From Desulfonatronospira sp964577315 (lineage in GTDB: Bacteria; Desulfobacterota; Desulfovibrionia; Desulfovibrionales; Desulfonatronovibrionaceae), in contig CAZNYT010000005.1 in assembly GCA_964577315.1 (NCBI GenBank), positions 1 through 64,000 on the forward strand: DNA of 64,000 nt, in the 5' to 3' direction. A model generated the notes under the pieces. It was not told the origin of the DNA and searched no databases. It saw only the letters and a list, made by a program, of their open reading frames with translations. The translations under genes and the position numbers were made by a program. This document shows, in pieces, positions 1-7,759 of this stretch. The first letter of the stretch is position 1. Each line of letters starts with the position of its first letter.

Positions 1-3
1 AAT

Positions 4-1659
4 ATGTACGCAAAAGAATACCTGGAACTCCGGATAAAGGACGCCTTATCTGAACTAGGGCTAAGTTGGCCTGACAAAGCCGTAGTGGAGCCTCCCAGGG
101 AGAAACACTTCGGGGACCTGGCCTGCAACGTAGCCATGCTCCTGGCCAAGCAGGCCGGGCAGCAGCCCCGGGAGCTAGCCTCTAGGATCAAGACTGTCCT
201 GGAGAATCGGTCAGATCAGCTGGAAAGTATCGAGGTTGCCGGTCCAGGATTCTTGAACTTTTTTTTCAAGAATGCCTTTTGGCAACAAATCATCTTAACA
301 ATCAACAAGGAGCTGGAAAGTTTCGGTGCTTCCCATCTGGGTCAAAACCGCCGCGTGCTTATTGAATATGTTTCAGCCAATCCCACCGGCCCCCTGCATA
401 TAGGCCACGGCAGGGGCGCGGCTTTGGGGGATTCCCTGGCCAGGATCATGCGTTTCGCTGGCTTTGACGTTCAGACCGAATACTACGTAAACGATGCCGG
501 TCAACAAATGCAAACACTGGGTGAATCCGTCTGGATCCGGTATCAAAGGTGGTGCGGAATCGAGGTTTCCTTGGCCCCCAACCATTACCAGGGGGACTAC
601 CTGGAGGATATAGCCAGAGACCTTTGGGAGAACCATGCATGCGCTCTTCTGGACGAGCCATGGGAAAGGGCGGTTTCCATTTGCCGGGACAAGGCGGTCC
701 AGATTATATTGGAAGGCATCCGGGAAGATCTGGCAGCCTTCGGTATTGAACACCAGAGTTGGTTTTCAGAACGTAGACTCCTGGAGAGCAGCGAGATTCA
801 AGACACGTTGGACTGGCTGCAAAAACAGGATCTCGCCTATACCCAGGACAGCGCCCTGTGGTTCAGGTCCACCGCCTTCGGGGACGACAAGGACCGGGTC
901 CTGCAAAAATCCGATGGATCCTGGACCTATTTCGCCTCTGATATCTGCTACCATCAAAACAAGTACCAGCGGGGATTCGAAACGCTAGTTAACATCTGGG
1001 GGGCTGACCATCACGGCTATGCCCCTCGCATGAAGGCTGCTGTGCAGGCATTGGGCGCCACTGAAGGCTCGCTCCAGATGATTTTGGTCCAATTGGTTAA
1101 TCTCCTACGGGGTGGCTGCCAGGTGAGCATGTCCACTCGCGCCGGAGAATTCGTCACTCTCAGGGAGGTCCTGGAGGAAGTGGGCGTGGATGCCTGCAGA
1201 TTCATATTTCTTAGCCGTAAAAGCGACAGTCACCTGGATTTTGACCTGGAGGAAGTCAAGAAAAAGAGCATGGATAACCCGGTCTTTTACGTCCAGTACG
1301 CCCATGCCAGAATTTGCTCCGTATTCGCCAAAGCCGGGGAAAAGAACCTGGAAATTGACAAACCCCTGGAACAGCTTTTAACTTTCTTGAGTACTCATGA
1401 GGACCTGGATTTGCTCAAACAACTGGAAAACTTTCCGGATGTGGTTCAAGCGGCTGCCAAGAACCTGAGTCCTCATCTCATAAGTTTCTACTTAAAGGAT
1501 CTGGCTAGTCTATTACACCGGTATTACACAGAACATTCCGTTCTGGGTGCAGAAAGCTTTGATTTGGTCCAGGCCAGGCTGCTTCTTTTACGTACTGTGT
1601 CCTTGGTACTTAAGAACGGCCTAAAACTATTAGGGGTACATGCTCCGGAAAAAATGTAA
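4..1659 (+). CDS. argS: Arginyl-tRNA synthetase
   Basis: Class I aminoacyl-tRNA synthetase that charges tRNA-Arg in the cytoplasm. The 551-residue product is close to the usual 550-590. An N-terminal Add-1-type region comes first. The HIGH signature is intact at residues 132-135 (context NPTGPLHIGHGRG). In place of a canonical KMSKS loop there is SMSTRAGEF, as in many ArgRS. The C-terminal DALR-type anticodon-binding domain ends in LLGVHAPEKM, a typical ArgRS terminus. The ATG lies three bases into the window, so its ribosome-binding site and promoter cannot be seen. The SPOR-domain gene starts 2 bases after the stop, which implies co-transcription. Confidence 0.97.
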   Translation: MYAKEYLELRIKDALSELGLSWPDKAVVEPPREKHFGDLACNVAMLLAKQAGQQPRELASRIKTVLENRSDQLESIEVAGPGFLNFFFKNAFWQQIILTINKELESFGASHLGQNRRVLIEYVSANPTGPLHIGHGRGAALGDSLARIMRFAGFDVQTEYYVNDAGQQMQTLGESVWIRYQRWCGIEVSLAPNHYQGDYLEDIARDLWENHACALLDEPWERAVSICRDKAVQIILEGIREDLAAFGIEHQSWFSERRLLESSEIQDTLDWLQKQDLAYTQDSALWFRSTAFGDDKDRVLQKSDGSWTYFASDICYHQNKYQRGFETLVNIWGADHHGYAPRMKAAVQALGATEGSLQMILVQLVNLLRGGCQVSMSTRAGEFVTLREVLEEVGVDACRFIFLSRKSDSHLDFDLEEVKKKSMDNPVFYVQYAHARICSVFAKAGEKNLEIDKPLEQLLTFLSTHEDLDLLKQLENFPDVVQAAAKNLSPHLISFYLKDLASLLHRYYTEHSVLGAESFDLVQARLLLLRTVSLVLKNGLKLLGVHAPEKM

Positions 1660-1661
1660 AC

Positions 1662-2303
1662 ATGTCCTCCAAGAACGCGCGTAACAAGAAGAAAAACACC
1701 GGGGGAAAAAAGGGGTCCCGGCTAAGCCTGGAGCTCACCCCGGGCAAAACCCTTTCTTTGGGCGGAATCGTCCTGCTTGCCCTGGTCTGGGCCTTTATCC
1801 TAGGGGTTTTGGTAGGCCGGGGGTACCATCCAGAAGACGTGGTGCCCAAAGTGACCAGTCTTACCCCCCAGGAAGAGGAAAAGCAGGATAGATCCTCACG
1901 GGTCCTGGCTCCTGAAGAGTTGGATTTTTATGACCGGCTGCGCTCAACCCCAGCCCAGCGCGAGCCTAGTGAAGAAAAAGAACCAGCAGCGCATGCACCC
2001 CAGGAACAAGACACGGTTGAAACCGCGGCTTTGCCGGACTCCCACGAACCTGCCCCGGAAACATTTGTTTATACCTATCAGGTAGGCTCGTTCAAGGACA
2101 TGGAAAAGGCAAACAACCTCCAATCCAAGCTGTATCAGGAAGGTTTTTCCGCTTCCATTACCAAGGCCTTTACTCAGGAGAAGCCCTGGTACCGGGTTTT
2201 AATCGAAGTAGAAACCACGCCTACCCAGCTGGATGACATCAAGCAGGACCTGGAAGAATTCGGGATCACCCAACCTCTCTTGCGCAACAAAAGATCATCA
2301 TGA
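1662..2303 (+). CDS. SPOR-domain inner-membrane protein
   Basis: 213 residues: a short Lys/Arg-rich cytoplasmic start, one transmembrane helix at about residues 33-52, an acidic and proline-rich periplasmic linker, and a C-terminal SPOR domain at about 135-205 (begins YTYQVGSFKDMEKAN). SPOR domains bind denuded peptidoglycan at division sites, and the layout matches DedD/FtsN-like proteins. Which of these it corresponds to cannot be decided from sequence. It directly follows argS with a 2-base gap and probably shares its transcript. No terminator with a T-run is visible after it; the next feature downstream is an R1 repeat copy. Confidence 0.85.
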   Translation: MSSKNARNKKKNTGGKKGSRLSLELTPGKTLSLGGIVLLALVWAFILGVLVGRGYHPEDVVPKVTSLTPQEEEKQDRSSRVLAPEELDFYDRLRSTPAQREPSEEKEPAAHAPQEQDTVETAALPDSHEPAPETFVYTYQVGSFKDMEKANNLQSKLYQEGFSASITKAFTQEKPWYRVLIEVETTPTQLDDIKQDLEEFGITQPLLRNKRSS

Positions 2304-2441
2304 TAATATAATAAAATAGTGTCCCTTATCATCCAGTAGTCCAGGGAATCCATTTTTCTCGCATGCTTTCAGCACCTCTTCCGACTCTGGGAGCGGGCTT
2401 CTTTAGTAAGTACCGATTGTTCAGTTAATTTAAAACATCAT

Positions 2442-2707
2442 GCAACTATTCACCAAAATATTCACCGGATCTTTTTGCGTGCATTCGCCGGAAGGCTCAC
2501 CGGTTTTCTTGGCGAGGCTTATGGGGGAAACCGGACCGCATTAAAAACGCGGAATGAGACAGAAGCAAAAGCCGTGATATTTGCACCAAACTTGTGAAGA
2601 TGCACAGAGCCAAGAGTCCGGTGGGGGCAGGAATGCCCCCGTAAGTCGAGCCTAGAAAAGCGCGGGCCGGGAGGCACGGCACGCAAAAAGATTTGGTGAA
2701 TAGTTAC
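2442..2707. repeat. R1 MITE-like element, full copy 1
   Basis: A 266-base non-coding element. The left end reads GCAACTATTCACC and the right end, reverse-complemented, reads GTAACTATTCACCAAATC, so the termini are inverted repeats. It is flanked by a perfect 8-bp direct repeat AACATCAT (2434-2441 and 2708-2715), the mark of transposition. The interior closely matches the copy at 18414-18688 and includes a 7-bp hairpin with a GGAA loop (2623-2640). A GTAA terminus with 8-bp duplications fits the IS66 family; that assignment is inferred, since no transposase is in the window. Confidence 0.85.
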
Positions 2708-2761
2708 AACATCATTCCTATTTTCACCCGAGTGCAAGGACACTTATTAAAGCGACAAAAG

Positions 2762-2782
2762 GCAACTATTAACCGTGTTTCA
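2762..2782. repeat. R1 solo left-end fragment
   Basis: GCAACTATTAACCGTGTTTC resembles the left end of R1 copies 2 and 3 (GCAACTATTSACCRYGTTTT). No matching right end or interior follows, so this looks like a decayed or partial end lying just downstream of full copy 1. Confidence 0.5.
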
Positions 2783-2835
2783 AAAAAGCAGCCCATTAAC
2801 CTCCCCAGGAACCTGAGAAAAGGTTTCAATTTTTC

Positions 2836-2864
2836 TTGACACCAGTTTTATTTTGGGCTGTAGT
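2836..2864 (+). promoter_or_regulatory. Putative sigma-70 promoter of the polyamine operon
   Basis: A consensus -35 TTGACA (2836-2841), a 17-base spacer and a -10-like TGTAGT (2859-2864) lie about 65 bases upstream of the decarboxylase start. The -10 is imperfect (4 of 6). It lies downstream of the R1 repeat, so the operon keeps a promoter independent of the element. Confidence 0.5.
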
Positions 2865-2929
2865 ATTTTGTTTATCGTTTGTCTTTTGTTTAAGGGACAA
2901 GTTATAAAATCTATTGCGGAGGAATTGCC

Positions 2930-3484
2930 ATGCTCAACAAAACCTTTGTTCCCAGCCGTGCCTTTTTTACCCGCGGCATCGGCAGACACAAAAACAAGCT
3001 GCAGGCCTTTGAATTGGCCTTGCGCGATGCTGGCATAGAAAAGCAAAACCTGGTTTATGTTTCCAGCATTTTCCCTCCGTATTGCAGAATGATATCTGTG
3101 GACGAAGGCATCCAAGAGCTACTCCCGGGACAATTGACCTTTTGCGTCATGGCCAGGAACTCCACCAATGAAAAGGGAAGGTTGGTGGGATCTGCCGTGG
3201 GCATGGCTTTCCCTGCTGATGAAAGCCAGTATGGTTATATTTCTGAACATACCGCCTTTGGCGCCGATGAAACCGAAATCGGGGACTTTGCTGAGGATCT
3301 GGCCTCTACCATGCTGGCTACCACCCTGGGCATAGATTTCGATCCGGAAAAAGACTACGATGAAAGAAGGCAGATCTACATGATGAGCGGACAGATCGTG
3401 GACTCTGCGTCCGCTCCCTGTGTGACCACTGGTGTCGCAGGCTTGTGGACATCCACTATATCCGTGGCAGTTTTTATGCCTTAA
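2930..3484 (+). CDS. Pyruvoyl-dependent arginine decarboxylase
   Basis: PvlArgDC-family enzyme converting arginine to agmatine with a self-generated pyruvoyl group. The protein has 184 residues, against about 165 in archaeal members. The self-cleavage site is visible as NLVYVSSIFPP; by family analogy the chain is cut between Ser45 and Ser46, and Ser46 becomes the pyruvoyl residue. A conserved Glu follows in SEHTAFGAD. The C-terminus GLWTSTISVAVF matches the family end. A GGAGG-type site lies just before the ATG. The agmatinase gene starts 11 bases after the stop and acts on the product, which supports agmatine rather than histamine or aspartate chemistry. Identification is firm; the exact substrate rests on family and context. 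Confidence 0.9.
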   Translation: MLNKTFVPSRAFFTRGIGRHKNKLQAFELALRDAGIEKQNLVYVSSIFPPYCRMISVDEGIQELLPGQLTFCVMARNSTNEKGRLVGSAVGMAFPADESQYGYISEHTAFGADETEIGDFAEDLASTMLATTLGIDFDPEKDYDERRQIYMMSGQIVDSASAPCVTTGVAGLWTSTISVAVFMP

Positions 3485-3495
3485 AAGGGAAACAC

Positions 3496-4362
3496 ATGTA
3501 TAACGAGTTCCTGGATCTGGAAGAACCCGCTGGGCCCAATCTGGTTTATGTCTGGCCAGTGCCCTATCAGGGAACAGTCAGCTTTGCAGCGGGCACGAAA
3601 GAAGCCCCTGCAGCCCTGCTGCGAGCAAGCTACGAGATCGAGACCTTTGACCCGGAACTAGGCGTGGACATTAGCGAGTTGTGCCGTTTTCAGACCCAGC
3701 CTTTCCAGAGACCCAATGTGGCCGGACCTGAACACCTGTACCGGGACATGGAAAACACCTTGACAGACTTCGATCCCGGGCGGGATTTCATTTTGACCTT
3801 GGGCGGAGAACACTCTGTGGCTTTGCCCTTGATCCGCTTTTATGCCCGTATGCACCCGGAGCTCACCGTTTTGCAGGTTGATGCCCACGCGGATTTAAGG
3901 CCCAGTTTTCAGGGCAGTCCCTATTCCCACGCCTGTATTATGTCCAGGGTCAGGGACCTGGGAATACGGTTTGTTTCCCTGGGCGTCCGGAGCATGGACC
4001 GAGATGAAAGCCAATGGATCCAAAACAACCCCGAGCGCGTAAAAGCCCTGCACCCCTGGGATCTGCCCGGACCTGAGCAGGCTGCCAAGCTAGTGCGGGA
4101 ATTTATCGGGCAGGGCCCTGTTTATATCACCTTTGACGCGGATGGGCTGGACCCGTCCATCATGCCGGGTACCGGAACCCCGGAACCTGGAGGTCTGGAC
4201 TATAACTGGCTCGGAAACTTCTGGAAAAACCTCTGGCCCGGACCACGCCTGGTGGGCATGGATCTTTGCGAGGTGGCTCCTCAACCAGGAAGTGTTTTGT
4301 CCGAATCCGTAGGAGTTAAGTGCATTCTTAAAGTACTTATGAACTATTTTCGAAACACATAG
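3496..4362 (+). CDS. speB: Agmatinase (ureohydrolase family)
   Basis: Mn-dependent ureohydrolase predicted to split agmatine into putrescine and urea. From the ATG at 3496 the product has 288 residues. The reading frame is open upstream to 3445, but that extension overlaps the decarboxylase gene and has no homology features. Metal ligands are visible: GGEHS with His106, DAHAD with Asp129/His131/Asp133, and FDADGLDP with Asp214/Asp216. The PGTGTPEPGG segment is typical of the family. It lies between the arginine decarboxylase and the DHS-like gene in one operon, which argues for agmatine over arginine or another guanidine. A related guanidino-hydrolase activity cannot be excluded by sequence. 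Confidence 0.9.
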   Translation: MYNEFLDLEEPAGPNLVYVWPVPYQGTVSFAAGTKEAPAALLRASYEIETFDPELGVDISELCRFQTQPFQRPNVAGPEHLYRDMENTLTDFDPGRDFILTLGGEHSVALPLIRFYARMHPELTVLQVDAHADLRPSFQGSPYSHACIMSRVRDLGIRFVSLGVRSMDRDESQWIQNNPERVKALHPWDLPGPEQAAKLVREFIGQGPVYITFDADGLDPSIMPGTGTPEPGGLDYNWLGNFWKNLWPGPRLVGMDLCEVAPQPGSVLSESVGVKCILKVLMNYFRNT

Positions 4363-4380
4363 CAAACTTCCGGGGAAAAC

Positions 4381-5463
4381 ATGACACAAAAGGATGTCCG
4401 CAACATAAATCTCTTTAAGAATCCGGAAGAACTGGATCTTAAACCCCTCCAGGCCCTGGACCCGGATGAAATCCAGGATTTTGATCAATTACTACAGGCC
4501 ATGGAAAAAACCTCTTTCAGCGGTCGCAGCCTGGGAGAAGCCTTAAACATAATGGAGGAGATGGTTAATGATCCGGACTGCTCGGTGGTGGGCACCTTTT
4601 CCGGAGCCATGACCGTGGCTAAGATGGGCAAGCTTTTGAGCAGGATGATAGACAAAGGCTGGCTGAACGTGGTGATTTCCACCGGTGCTCTCATGGCCCA
4701 CGGTTTTGTGGAATCCATAGGGCTACAGCACTACAAGTACGAAAAACACCGCATGCAGGATGAAGAACTATTCAGGCAGGGCTACAACCGGGTATACGAT
4801 ACCTTGGAGCCGGAGCTGAACTTCCTTCGGGCCGAGGAGATCATCCACCAGGTCATGGAAAACATTGACGAAAACGAGGTTCTAAGCTCAGAGATCATCT
4901 GCAGCAAAATCGGGAAATACCTGGCTGACAACATCCCTGGCACAGGCATCCTAAAAAGCGCCTATCAAAGGAATGTCCCGGTATACATCCCTGCCTTCAC
5001 AGACTCCGAGCTGGCCCTGGACATAGCCACGCACATCCTGCGCAAGCAAGAGCAGGGCCCGGATCTTAATACCCAGTCCCAGCTACCCTGCCCTTTCAAT
5101 CCCTTTCTGGACCTGCTCAGCTACGCCCGAAACATTGCGGGCAGCAAAAAACTAGGGATATTTACCATTGGCGGGGGAGTACCCAGGAATTGGGCCCAAC
5201 AGATAGGGCCTTTTCTGGAAATATTGAATCAGCGCCTGGGTAATGTGGATCTGCCCGTACAGAGATTCCAATACGGGGTACGCATTTGCCCTGAACCCGA
5301 GCATTGGGGCGGGCTATCCGGATGCACCTATCAGGAGGGAATCTCCTGGGGTAAATTCGTACCGCGGGAAAAGGGAGGAAAGTACGCGGAAATATATGCA
5401 GACGCCACCATCGCCTGGCCGGTACTGATAAAGGGGCTGCAGGACAGACTGGCCAAAAAATAG
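4381..5463 (+). CDS. Deoxyhypusine synthase-like protein
   Basis: A 360-residue member of the deoxyhypusine synthase fold. NAD-binding stretches are visible as GTFSGAMTVAKMG and VISTGALMAHGF. The catalytic lysine that forms the enzyme-imine intermediate in true DHS is conserved as Lys325 in GISWGKFVP. Bacteria have no eIF5A to modify, so the acceptor is probably a small amine: a homospermidine-synthase-like aminobutyl transfer to putrescine is the simplest guess, because the two preceding genes make putrescine. It starts 18 bases after agmatinase. An octamer repeat array begins at its stop codon, followed by an R1 remnant. The family is certain; the substrate is inference. Confidence 0.88.
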   Translation: MTQKDVRNINLFKNPEELDLKPLQALDPDEIQDFDQLLQAMEKTSFSGRSLGEALNIMEEMVNDPDCSVVGTFSGAMTVAKMGKLLSRMIDKGWLNVVISTGALMAHGFVESIGLQHYKYEKHRMQDEELFRQGYNRVYDTLEPELNFLRAEEIIHQVMENIDENEVLSSEIICSKIGKYLADNIPGTGILKSAYQRNVPVYIPAFTDSELALDIATHILRKQEQGPDLNTQSQLPCPFNPFLDLLSYARNIAGSKKLGIFTIGGGVPRNWAQQIGPFLEILNQRLGNVDLPVQRFQYGVRICPEPEHWGGLSGCTYQEGISWGKFVPREKGGKYAEIYADATIAWPVLIKGLQDRLAKK

Positions 5464-5516
5464 GGATTCTGGGATTTAGGGATTTAGGGATTCAGGGATT
5501 CTGGGATTCTGGGATT
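5463..5516. repeat. Tandem octamer array GGGATTYW
   Basis: Six full copies and one partial copy of an 8-bp unit in perfect phase: GGGATTCT, GGGATTTA, GGGATTTA, GGGATTCA, GGGATTCT, GGGATTCT, GGGATT. The array starts at the last base of the DHS-like stop codon and ends exactly where the truncated R1 element begins at 5517. Confidence 0.9.
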
Positions 5517-5630
5517 GCAACTATTGACCATGTTTTTCCTCAAACTATTCACCGGATTTTTTTGCGTGCTTTTGCCGGGAGGCTCACACGCCCCAAACGC
5601 GGCACGCAAAAAGATTTGGTGAATAGTTAC
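5517..5630. repeat. R1 element, internally deleted copy 2
   Basis: A 114-base derivative keeping both R1 ends (GCAACTATTGACCATG on the left, GGTGAATAGTTAC on the right) and a short piece of interior (CCGGGAGGCTCAC). Most of the middle present in copies 1 and 3 is missing. No 8-bp target duplication is seen. The right end supplies the stop codon of hisA (TAA, plus-strand bases 5627-5629), so the element abuts the gene directly. Confidence 0.8.
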
Positions 5631-6361
5631 CACCCTTTTTCCTCCACCCATCTCAGAGCAGATCTGAAATCCAGGCTTCCGCTGTATATGGCCCGGCCGG
5701 TGATGGCACCATGCAGTCCTTTCCTGATCAAAGGGAAAATCTCCTGGATATCTTCCAGGGTGGAAATGCCCCCCGCGGCAATGACCGGCTTATCCGTAAT
5801 CTCTAGCACATGTTCCAGGGCCGGTACATTAACTCCGGCCTGCATACCGTCCCGGGAAATGTCCGTATATACGAAAAAAGCAGCCCCCATCTTCTCCAGT
5901 TCCGGGATAACCTGATCCACCTCTTGGCCGGTGTCAGCCACCCACCCCCTGGACTTCAGCTTCCCGTCCCTGGCATCCAGAGAAACTCCTATCTTGCCCG
6001 AAAATTCACTGCAAAGCTGCCGGAAGGTATCCTGATCCTCCAAGGCCATGGTCCCGACAATCAATCTTTGAACCCCGGCCCGGAAATAATTGGCAGCGGT
6101 TTCCAAGTCCCTGATACCGCCTCCCAGCTGCACCGGGATATTTATTCGCTCACAAATATTGGCTATGAGGTGATAATTCACCGGCTCCCCAGAAAAAGCC
6201 CCATCCAAATCCACCACATGCAGCCACTTGGCACCCAGCCTTGCCCAGTGCTCTGCCATGGCTACCGGATCCCTGGAAAAGACTGTAACGTCTTGTTCCA
6301 GACCCTGTCTTAATCTAACACATTCCCCGTTCTTGATATCTATTGCCGGAAACAGAATCAT
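5627..6361 (-). CDS. hisA: Phosphoribosylformimino-5-aminoimidazole carboxamide ribotide isomerase
   Basis: TIM-barrel isomerase of histidine biosynthesis (ProFAR to PRFAR). The start is placed at the ATG that begins MILFPAIDIKNGECVRL, the conserved HisA N-terminus, giving 244 residues, the family's normal size. The frame is open further upstream, but that part overlaps the lipoprotein gene. The catalytic Asp in FPAID and the GGGIRDLE and AAGGIST phosphate-binding loops are present. The start overlaps the upstream lipoprotein stop as ATGA, which suggests translational coupling. The TAA stop lies inside the terminal repeat of an R1 remnant. Confidence 0.96.
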   Translation of the reverse strand: MILFPAIDIKNGECVRLRQGLEQDVTVFSRDPVAMAEHWARLGAKWLHVVDLDGAFSGEPVNYHLIANICERINIPVQLGGGIRDLETAANYFRAGVQRLIVGTMALEDQDTFRQLCSEFSGKIGVSLDARDGKLKSRGWVADTGQEVDQVIPELEKMGAAFFVYTDISRDGMQAGVNVPALEHVLEITDKPVIAAGGISTLEDIQEIFPLIRKGLHGAITGRAIYSGSLDFRSALRWVEEKGW

Positions 6362-6987
6362 AATCCCAACCCCCTTACACCTCTTTCCAAACCCTCTTGA
6401 GCCAGCTCCCGGGCGGATATCCATTTGCCGCCCCGCCTGAAAAAACTGCCTGCCTGAGTAAGATCTTCCAGCAAAGAGTACTGGCGCTTGTCAAATAAAA
6501 AACTTTCATGCCTTTGCTTTTGCACATCTATCAGGTTCAGCTCCAGGGTAACAGCCGCAGGCTCCTGTACCCCCCAGGAACCTCCCAATCTTTCCTCCCA
6601 CTTAAAAACAAACGGTATCAGGATAAAATCCGCAGAAACACATTCACCCACCTGCACCCAATAATCCAAGGCAGATTGGTAAGAGCCAATATCCTCAAAC
6701 GACTTCTCACACTGGGCCACTATTTCCGGGCCTATTATCTCCTGCTCGCTCTGCCGGATTAAATCCCTCAAGTCACTGTCCAACTGTTTCAGGATATCCG
6801 GCTCTATCTTTTTTCTATCCACTCCCACATGGTCTATAAATTCTTTACTATGCTGAGGCTGGGAGAAACCGGCCACTGCCAACACTGCGTCCTCGGGCGG
6901 GGACCAGGGACGTTCTTCCTTGGGGGCACAACACGTAAGAACTGCAAGCACAATTCCCAAAAAAACTATACCTGCAACGGATTTCAA
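6358..6987 (-). CDS. Conserved lipoprotein between hisB and hisA
   Basis: 209 residues with a signal peptide and a lipobox-like LTCCAPK motif at about residues 17-21, so it is probably lipidated and exported. The remainder is soluble, with a mixed alpha/beta composition and no recognised catalytic motif. The start is TTG, overlapping the hisB TGA (TTGA); the stop overlaps the hisA ATG (ATGA). It is therefore locked into the his operon by coupling, but nothing in the sequence links it to histidine synthesis. Function unknown. Confidence 0.75.
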   Translation of the reverse strand: MKSVAGIVFLGIVLAVLTCCAPKEERPWSPPEDAVLAVAGFSQPQHSKEFIDHVGVDRKKIEPDILKQLDSDLRDLIRQSEQEIIGPEIVAQCEKSFEDIGSYQSALDYWVQVGECVSADFILIPFVFKWEERLGGSWGVQEPAAVTLELNLIDVQKQRHESFLFDKRQYSLLEDLTQAGSFFRRGGKWISARELAQEGLERGVRGLGL

Positions 6988-7574
6988 TCCAGTGCCCCCT
7001 TGGTGCTTAACAAATCTGCCCTTCCTACGAACATTGCCTGGCGCATTGCCAGGCCCAGGGACTTAAACCCGGATTCCAGCAAATGATGACCGTTTTGCCC
7101 GTGTTCATAGGTAAGGTGCAGATTCATCTTGGCATTAAAAGCCAGGGATTTAAAGAACTCCCTCCAAATATCCTTTTCTTCCTGGACGATGACCCTGGGC
7201 AAAAGGTAATCCCCGGAGTAGACGAAATAGGGCCGGCCCGACAGATCCACCACGCATTCAGTCAAAGCCTCATCCAGAGGAACCTTGGCCCAGCCCACCC
7301 TGTTTATGCCTTTTTTGTCACCCAGGGCCTTTTCCAAGGCCTGGCCCAGACATATCCCGACATCCTCCACGCTGTGATGGGCATCCACCTGTAAATCCCC
7401 CTGGCAGTTAACCACTAGGCTGGTTCCGGACCAATGCGACCATAGGCCAAGCATGTGATCCAGCATACCTAAACCCGTTTGAATCCTGCTTGTCTGTTCT
7501 TCTCCGGCATCCAGCACCAGGTCCAGTTCTATACCGGTCTCACTGGTCTGCCTTTTTATACTTGCCTTTCGCAT
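6984..7574 (-). CDS. hisB: Imidazoleglycerol-phosphate dehydratase
   Basis: Monofunctional IGPD of 196 residues, without the N-terminal HAD phosphatase domain found in enteric HisB. The metal-binding signature is visible as DAHHSVED with His66, His67 and Glu70; the second half of the repeat carries GHHLLESGFKSLGLAM. It dehydrates imidazole glycerol phosphate in histidine synthesis. The ATG has a good GGAGAG ribosome-binding site. It heads a coupled hisB-lipoprotein-hisA run. The 185 bases between it and the tatC stop hold nothing recognisable. Confidence 0.96.
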   Translation of the reverse strand: MRKASIKRQTSETGIELDLVLDAGEEQTSRIQTGLGMLDHMLGLWSHWSGTSLVVNCQGDLQVDAHHSVEDVGICLGQALEKALGDKKGINRVGWAKVPLDEALTECVVDLSGRPYFVYSGDYLLPRVIVQEEKDIWREFFKSLAFNAKMNLHLTYEHGQNGHHLLESGFKSLGLAMRQAMFVGRADLLSTKGALD

Positions 7575-7759
7575 GGTATCTCTCCGAAACTTTAAGGCAT
7601 CCTTCTCGCCTTCTTGGAGTACGAACCTTGATCACCTTCCCTGCCACGCCCAATAAATTCCTTAACCCGGGTTCATAAATTTGCAGCCGCTCAGTTGCGA
7701 CATTACAAGCAAGGACACAAGGTTCTTAGCTGTAATAACCCATAACCGCTAACAAAGGT

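Larger units (their letters stand above)
2304..2929. other. Intergenic region with repeat and promoter
   Basis: This 626-base gap between the SPOR gene and the arginine decarboxylase gene contains a full R1 repeat (2442-2707), a second R1-like left end (2762-2782) and a sigma-70-like promoter (2836-2864). Short open frames here lie inside the repeat on the minus strand and show no protein-family features. Nothing else recognisable is present. Confidence 0.7.

Noticed and set aside
2497..2743. Two minus-strand ORFs inside R1 copy 1, with a similar peptide (PHRTLGSVHL) encoded in the copy at 18543-18806.
   Set aside because: The peptides follow the element's DNA similarity, are cut at different points, lack a good start and ribosome-binding site, and resemble no protein family I know. 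They are by-products of the repeat.
3445..3495. Extended N-terminus of agmatinase starting at 3445.
   Set aside because: It lies inside the arginine decarboxylase coding sequence, lacks a ribosome-binding site, and the ATG at 3496 gives the normal family start.
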